From positions 12,397-68,647 of the forward strand of contig JADHZB010000477.1 in NCBI GenBank assembly GCA_015657535.1: a stretch of 56,251 nucleotides of DNA. Reading direction: 5' to 3'. The notes under the pieces were generated by a model. The model was given only the letters and a program-made list of their open reading frames with translations, ran no database searches and was not told the DNA's origin. Positions 49,381 through 56,251 of this stretch are shown here, piece after piece; the stretch's first letter is position 1; each line of letters opens with the position of its first letter. The stretch is from Nephromyces sp. MM_2019. Taxonomy: Eukaryota > Apicomplexa > Aconoidasida > Nephromycida. A program made the position numbers and the translations under genes.

Positions 49381-52300
49381 GATTCCTGGACAACATTTTT
49401 TACTTACGGCTCAATCGTGTAACTGCACAACAAGACTCAAATAGTAAGTTGAGTAAAAAATAGTTCCCATATGTATACACAATTTCATAATCATGCGGAT
49501 AGTTCCAAATAATATCTTTACAAAATTGGACCTCAAAATTGATTGGGAAACATATCTAGGAGTATAAGAATTCCCTGGGATTGATTTGTTCCGATACACA
49601 TACAATGAAAAATATACTGCTATAACCCTTTTGTCAGACAAGTCTTTGCAGCACACATATGTGTGAAATATGAACTTGATACATTGATACATACGTGAAA
49701 AGCACCCATGTATTGAATTGTTTAATGCTAATACTTGTCAAATACATGATTGCACACCTCAGGCTTCCCTTATCATATTGTGTTTCACCCAACCTTGAAT
49801 GATCAAGAAAATGTCGTCGGGCAACCACTACCTCAAATTATTGTCGAGTGGCGATCTAATGATCACTTCTCACATCCCATACAGGCCTTTACCAATGAAC
49901 CGATTTTACATATCCTACTCGTGGATACCTTTTCCGGTGAAACATATACACACCTCTTGGAAGGAACCACAAGTAAAGCAATGCAATACCCTAGGACCAT
50001 ATTTGAAGGCCTCATACCATTAGCAACAGGAACTTTCAAATTAATTGCTTTCACTCAGGATGTACAATTCCCCGATATTCAATTATCGACTTGTAGTTAC
50101 ACAGAATCTCGTGAATTTTACTCCGAATCGCAAGTATTCACTATTATAGGCTCAAATGTAGTTTTAACTTTCGAAGAAAATTTACCCACAACTATTTCCG
50201 TAAACGCAGCTATAAAACCTGCATTAATGATTTCTGCAGCTTATTTAACCACTGAAATAGCCACCGAGTTCACATCCCCAATACACCTTTTCTCTGTTTT
50301 AGATGACACACTTTCACCACCCTATATGCCAAATGTCCTAACTGGTGATCTAACTCAGCACCCCCAGAATGGTACGGCCACTTTTGAAGATGTTATCTTT
50401 ACTGAGGCAGGCTCTTACCGGCTTGCAGCTATTGCAAAAGGAGCAAGAATTGGGTATTCAAATGTATTCAGTGTCCAAAGTACCATAGAAGTAAATTACA
50501 CCTTACAATTTAACTTGCACCCACCAAACAGTTTACAAACAGGATCATCCAAGAAATTTCACACATCAGTTACATTAGTTAATAAGAGTATTTATAGTAC
50601 CAACACACCAACAGAAGAAAGACTCAAGGTGTTCCTTATATATAGCCCCGAGGATCTCGACATATATACATACAAGGACTTTAAGAATATGCATACAAGA
50701 AATCTCGAATTCTCCATAGAAATACCTGGTACTACACCCTGTTGTCAGACCCTTGCTGACTCACACATCATATCGAGCCAGGAAAATCTCTTTGAAATAT
50801 TGGAAATTACTCTATATGCTAATGTAAAGAGGTTTAGCATGGTTTTTGAGTTAGAAAATCATCCAGAAACACCCAATTTAATATCAAAGCCAATATATGT
50901 TATACCCAATATAGAACCAAAAACTCTATATTTTAGGGATGAAGAAATTCCCAAGCTATTACGATTTGGTCAATTTTTTGAAATATATGTTTATGCTACC
51001 TTGGACAGACATCCAACTCCACCGGAAATTGGACAAGGAGATCAACCCCATGTTATAATACCCAACACTACAGATCCTCTCATAGTTAGTATCCCCTTTG
51101 ATGATATCTACCTCAATTCAAGATGGGTAAAGGGATGTAACATGACACCAGAATATGGCACACATATGATAGATACACCCGATGTGAGCCCCTTGGGTTG
51201 TCCTATACTGCCTATGAACACATATATAGAAAACCAAAATCAACTCATAGGCTCAGATATCTTCTCAGAAGTATTTAGTAAGCATACAATCAAATTGGAG
51301 CTCGTACATAATGCTACAGACCCGTTAGATTTACCTTCTATGGAGCGTACAATTGGACCAGATGGCCGCACATTATTCTCTGGTTTGAAAGCTATACCTA
51401 ATACAAGCAATGAAGCCTTAGCATATTCACACATTAATCTAGTCTTGAAGGCTACATGTACAACCTGTGAACCACAACTAACAATTAAAAGTAAGAATAT
51501 TGGACTCATATTATTTTCTGGTATAGCTGTTTACCCAAGATATACGATACCCAGGTTGAATTGGATAAGTTTATCCACCCATGTTACCGATAAGTTTACA
51601 CACAGCAATCTATATCATCATTCAACACTCCCAAATGACTATTTGCACATCTCTGAACACCAAACAATGTGTGTATACCTTGAACTACTCACACAACCTT
51701 TTTCTGAGGTCACAGTAGCTCTTACTACAGATTGTTTGGGTGATTTATCTTCCTCTAGTATCAAATTAATTACACTAGATAATCCACACCAAATCTGCTT
51801 ATCTAGTTTCACCTATGACACTATACCAAACTCAATTTTGGAAAGCCAAGCTAGTATAATGAACTGTAAGGTATCATTTAATATAACCAGCTCAGATCCT
51901 TCTTATAGTAAGAATCAATTTATACAATGGCAACCCCCTATAAACCAAGAGGGTGAATTAACAATTACACAACACATTCCCCGCAAGCCTTATACAATCA
52001 AGGTTGTACCCACTATAACAACTACCTATGGGATTGATAAGGAAGCTACATTTAAATTACAAACAAATCACCCCATACCACCCAATACAAAGCTTATGTT
52101 TGATGGGAATGAACACATACTAAGTGAGCCAGAAACCTCACAATTAAACTACACCTTCCACCCACACAATTTTACATATGCTACGTCAACATTAACCCTC
52201 GATCAACTTGGCCTAACTACTCAGAATATAATGCTTTCAAAGAGCGAAATGGGTGGTTTACCCGCAATAATATACCAAACCAAAGTTGATATCAATAGCT

Positions 52301-52901
52301 ATCCATGGGTAGTTACACCTAATAACATAGCTGCTATAAAATGGCTAGCTCCAAATATACTTGAACTCGATAATAACTATTTTATTTACTACCATGAAAC
52401 ACCCATTAGTATGGTAGCTTTTATCACACCTAAAACAACTCTATCAACAACTGTTACTATAAATTTAGACTGTAGTCCATCGTTGAGCACAGAATTTACA
52501 CCCGTTGAACTAACTAGCACTGGTGTATCAATTATTATCCCCTCTATACCAACAACAGCAGTTGGAGATATTGTGTGTGACATTACAACAACCTCAACAG
52601 ATCCCATGTGGGAACTCCCCTTGTTATCTATCTTTCCATCCCCTCAAATAACAATCCTTGCAAGTATGAACTTGTATTCATCATTTTCATTATTTCACTG
52701 GAGTAGTGTGTATGTGTTGCCTTAATCAATTATATATATGCGATATTTGGATATGTATGTAATATATTTATGGTTCATACTTTATACATATTTTCCAGCA
52801 AAATCTTGTATATTTGGTGGCACATTGGAAGCTCTTACAGATTTTCAGTAAGTTATATTGTTGATACACTTTGTTTTTTCATATCCTTATCCTTATAATA
52901 G

Positions 52902-52941
<40 letters not shown>

Positions 52942-55891
52942 TCTCTCATCCTCCTCATATAGACTATATAAATATACATCTTATTACATACATTAATCAT
53001 AAAAACTAGCAATATCCAGAATCTAATTATACAAACGCTTACTAATTTATCCCTAAGCACATTCAAATTTATATCATGTTTACCTAAATACATAGATGTA
53101 CTTGACACGATTATTTTGCACACAACTTAGCTCACACATGTATTTGCACACATCTCAACTCGCACTATTTTTGCAAACATCTTAATTCACAAAATTTTTG
53201 CACATATCTCAACGCACATATATTTTTGCTCGCATATCTCTTCTCTCCTCCCTCCCCCTCATAAAAACCAACACACGAGCACACATGATCTATCCCCCTT
53301 ACTATAGGATAACAACATGTACCGCGGGTAATTATCTTAGTCACACACAAACAGAGTATCAATGTAAAGAGTGTCCAGCAGGTTTTGCATGCCCAGAAAA
53401 CACACACGAGCCTCTACCATGCCCTATAGGTTGGTATAGTGCCACTGGTGCATCTAGCTGTACTCCTTGTGCAGGAATGTATGCGTGTGAACACCCACAT
53501 TTACCCCCAGTACGGTGTGTAAGTGGTCAATACTCTCTACCATCATCACCCTATTGTTTTACACATCCATTTCCTATCATCTATGACGAGACACTTTTAA
53601 GAAATGCCTTGTTAGTTACTTCTTTCAATCTTGAGGGAGTTAAACAGTCATGCCCAGCAGGCAAACAATGTTTACACCTTGCCTTAGACACACCTTCTAT
53701 TGCTATACCCTGTAGTGATTATGAAATCTCTGATATGGGTACACATCACTGTACAAGTTGCCCAATAGATTCAATGTGTTTAGATGGGTTATCCACAACA
53801 TGTCCAAGTAACACATTTACATGGCTTGGTCATGGTCGATGTGAAGATATACCCTGGGGTATGACTCTGAGGTTATTAACACACATTGGGAATTATCCTA
53901 ATCATTGCCCTGCAAGACAATACCTCTCAAACCTTTTAATGTGTGAACCAACTACTGTTGATACACCAGAACAATCTATAGAGGAAGATTTAGCGTCTTA
54001 CACATTTGAACAATCTACCATACTATGTGATGTTGGATACTTTTGCCCCGTAGTTACACACATCAACTCAACAATAGCTCAATTCATCTGCCCGAGAGGT
54101 CACTATTGTTTGGGAGGAACAAATGAACCTAGACCCTGCCCAATCGATACATACAACCCTTATGAGGGCAAGGTTATATCACTGTATGTGTCTGTTGATT
54201 TATATTTGTATGTAATGTTGATCTATATTTTATATGTAATGCTGATTCATATTTGTATGTATACTCATCTACATTTTCTCATTGTGTATTTTGATCTATA
54301 TTTTCTCATTATATATATTTATAGCTCGCTATATTATTTCATGTTGTATATAACAACACATACCCTATTTTCTTTCTTAGTGTATGTGTATATAACAAAG
54401 CACGTTATAAGTATTCTCATTTTATAACTCATAATATACACCCAAAGCAAACACTTTTTTTTCAAATCCGAAAATTAGAGAATAAATTAACCCCCTACCC
54501 TACACACACCCATACATACAATTTACAGGGAGCGTTAGCGGATTGTTTGCAGTGTAATAGTGATGATGTATTGATTTCATTCAAGTGTGAGATAGGTTCC
54601 ATATATCCACATCCAACCCCTCTGGGAAGTATGTATGATCAATTAAACAGTATACACACAGATACGCCCGTCAACAAATACCCATTTGCACACGTGGGTT
54701 ACCTCAAGAAAAATGATACGTATTTCCACACATGTCCGCTTGGTTACACATGTCCCGCAGGGACGATTACACCTATCCCCTGTGGACAAGGGAAATATGG
54801 TGAAAATACGAATGTATGTACACTCTGTCCCGCAGGTTATTACTGCCCATACAGCGCTACAATTACCTACTTACCATGTGAGCCGGGCTATTATTGTCCA
54901 ATTGGGACTAAACGTTATTGGGATAATCCATGTGCAGAAGGTTACTATCAACCTTCTATTAAGAAAAAAGCCTCTACAGATTGTATTATCTGTGAGGCGG
55001 GTTATTATTGTCCATTAGGCTCAGCTGGTCCACACCTATTTCCCTGTACTATCAATCATTACTGTCCTGCAGGTTCAACCTTTAACACACAACGAGCATG
55101 TCCTACTGGGAAATATCTTCCTATACAAGGCGGTCAAGATATAAATGATTGTTTAGATTGTTTTGACGATACTATATGTCCACCCACATTAGAACAACTC
55201 CATCTTCATCCATACTATAGCGGAGGTGTGTGTGTGTGAGGGGGGAGGTGAGGACGAGAGAAAAAGGGACATCTGAAATATATATTTTTTTATATACACA
55301 CACATGTGGGGTGAATATATATGTTGAGAAGGGTTTAATATGATGTTAATTTATTTTTTGAATTACATATGCATGCGTTTGAGAGGATATTCAGCAAGGT
55401 TTGATATGTAATGTATCATGAAATATTTGAATATCAGACATATATTCAAGAAAATTGATTTGGGAGAGTAGATATGTGATATATAAATCTATATAATTGT
55501 CTTTTAAATTAAATATATTTAGATAGATATATTGGAAGAAAATTTGTGATGTGTATGAAATTATGTGTATTTTTTAAATCACACATCAGAACATGAGCAA
55601 TCTAAAGAACGTAAACCCAACTGTGATAAAATGAAATATGTGTACCCACCCAACCCTGATTGCCCCATTGAAAGTAATCATCAATATAATTCATTTTCAA
55701 GCACACTTGAATAGTATACACATGTGTGTGTGTATTATCTTTCCCACTTAATTCTCATCTACTAAAATTTTTTTATATAAATTCTAATGAGGCCTATTAA
55801 TTGTGTGTGTTAACAGGCTCCTGCCCCGATGGTAGTTTTAACCCCTTAATTAATACACCTTTTCATTATCAAGAATCAGATTTCGTTGAAG
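49381..55891 (+). CDS. Giant cysteine-rich GCC2/GCC3 (ephrin-receptor-like) surface or secreted protein, partial
   Basis: Exons seen: 49381-49443, 49503-49561, perhaps 49638-49662, then 49763-52705 (2.9 kb), 52799-52847, 53308-54172, 54529-55225, 55590-55673 and 55817-55891. The gene runs on beyond 56251. The large exon encodes about 980 beta-rich residues with N-glycosylation sequons and a recurring Ig-like ending (GTATFEDVIFTEAGSYRLAA; FEGLIPLATGTFKLIAFT). After CIFGGTLEALTDFQ the protein becomes an array of cysteine repeats (YQCKECPAGFACPENT, CTLCPAGYYCPYSAT, CEPGYYCPIGT, CEAGYYCPLGS, INHYCPAGSTF) of the GCC2_GCC3 type. In apicomplexans such proteins are large extracellular or membrane proteins. 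A signal peptide and any membrane anchor would lie outside what I can see. No catalytic motif is seen, so adhesion or wall structure is the inferred role. Exons before 49763 are less certain. Confidence 0.85.
52903..52937. repeat. (AT)n microsatellite
   Basis: About 16 AT units in the intron between exons 52799-52847 and 53308-54172. Confidence 0.9.
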
Positions 55892-56251
55892 GTCTCTCAA
55901 TCAATTGTTCATTTATACACATATTTGTTATACACAATATTAAGAGTTATATATCTATAAGTTGAATTTATAAACTTACATATGTACATACACATACACA
56001 CATACACATATTCACTCCTATGATTATATAAACCCTACTTATTTATTCAAACACACAGTCATCATTATTCATACTACTCTATTTTCATTCACCTTATGAT
56101 ATAAAACACAATTAATCACAATATAATTCTAGCTGTTTTCAATATATTTATATATACATACACACGCATATTTATATCAATATGAGCATATACACCCTAT
56201 ATTAAAACACACAACATCCCCATTACCCCACCCCCTACACACACAAACTCT
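55892..56251 (+). other. Intron of the cysteine-rich gene reaching the window edge
   Basis: It starts GTCTCTC after the exon ending at 55891 (one base of the next codon used). It is rich in ACACAC and CCCC tracts on the sense strand. No further exon is visible before the window ends. Confidence 0.6.

Noticed and set aside
1..56251. CRISPR arrays, tRNA or rRNA genes, bacterial operons, viral genes
   Set aside because: I saw no regularly spaced repeat-spacer array, no cloverleaf I could fold by eye with confidence and no rRNA signature. The intron-exon structure is eukaryotic. A tRNAscan or Rfam search would be needed to exclude small RNAs.

Overview
This window is AT-rich nuclear DNA from an intron-dense eukaryotic microbe. 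It has GT-AG introns, standard stop codons (TAA, TAG and TGA all end genes here) and abundant (CA/GT)n and (AT)n simple repeats. The tandem CPAGYYCP-type cysteine repeats (GCC2/GCC3, ephrin-receptor-like), the degenerate TTAGGG/TTTAGGG-like tract near 4.2 kb and the AT-rich base composition suggest an alveolate, perhaps a relative of the apicomplexans. That assignment is inference only. Most genes are invisible as single ORFs, so I rebuilt them by hand as chains of exons, requiring the reading frame to stay in phase at every junction.

Left part (1-24.6 kb). First comes the 3' end of an NEMF/Rqc2-type ribosome quality-control gene (+, to 1816). It is followed by a two-pass membrane protein with an acidic tail (-, 2161-2634), a small basic 142-residue protein (+, 5244-6487), a KCTD-like BTB/T1 protein in 7 exons (-, 7941-10191) and the last exon of a small hydrophobic protein (-, 10275-10531). 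The largest gene here is a 25-exon, 1388-residue protein (-, 12079-24572). It begins with an ABHD17-like serine hydrolase and continues into about 1,100 residues I do not recognise. Its introns carry minisatellites and dinucleotide repeats.

Middle (24.6-40 kb). A 3.4-kb gene-free stretch leads to three intronless sigma-type glutathione S-transferase genes on the minus strand. One is intact at 29854-30489 and one at 31814-32425. The third, at 27976-28619, is broken by two one-base homopolymer shifts. Next is a 13-exon, 989-residue unrecognised protein (-, 33303-39856).

Right part (40-56.3 kb). A 15-exon atypical kinase-like gene (+, 42692-47209) has HGN in place of HRD and one doubtful frame junction at an oligo-T run. 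The window ends inside a very large secreted or surface-type protein gene (+, about 49381 to beyond 56251), with a long beta-rich ectodomain followed by GCC2/GCC3 cysteine repeats.

The genes do not form an obvious single pathway. Two patterns stand out: the intronless GST cluster in an otherwise intron-rich region, and the uneven spread of CA/GT repeats. These are dense at 1-25 kb and 49.7-56 kb and sparse at 25-34 kb and 39.5-49 kb.
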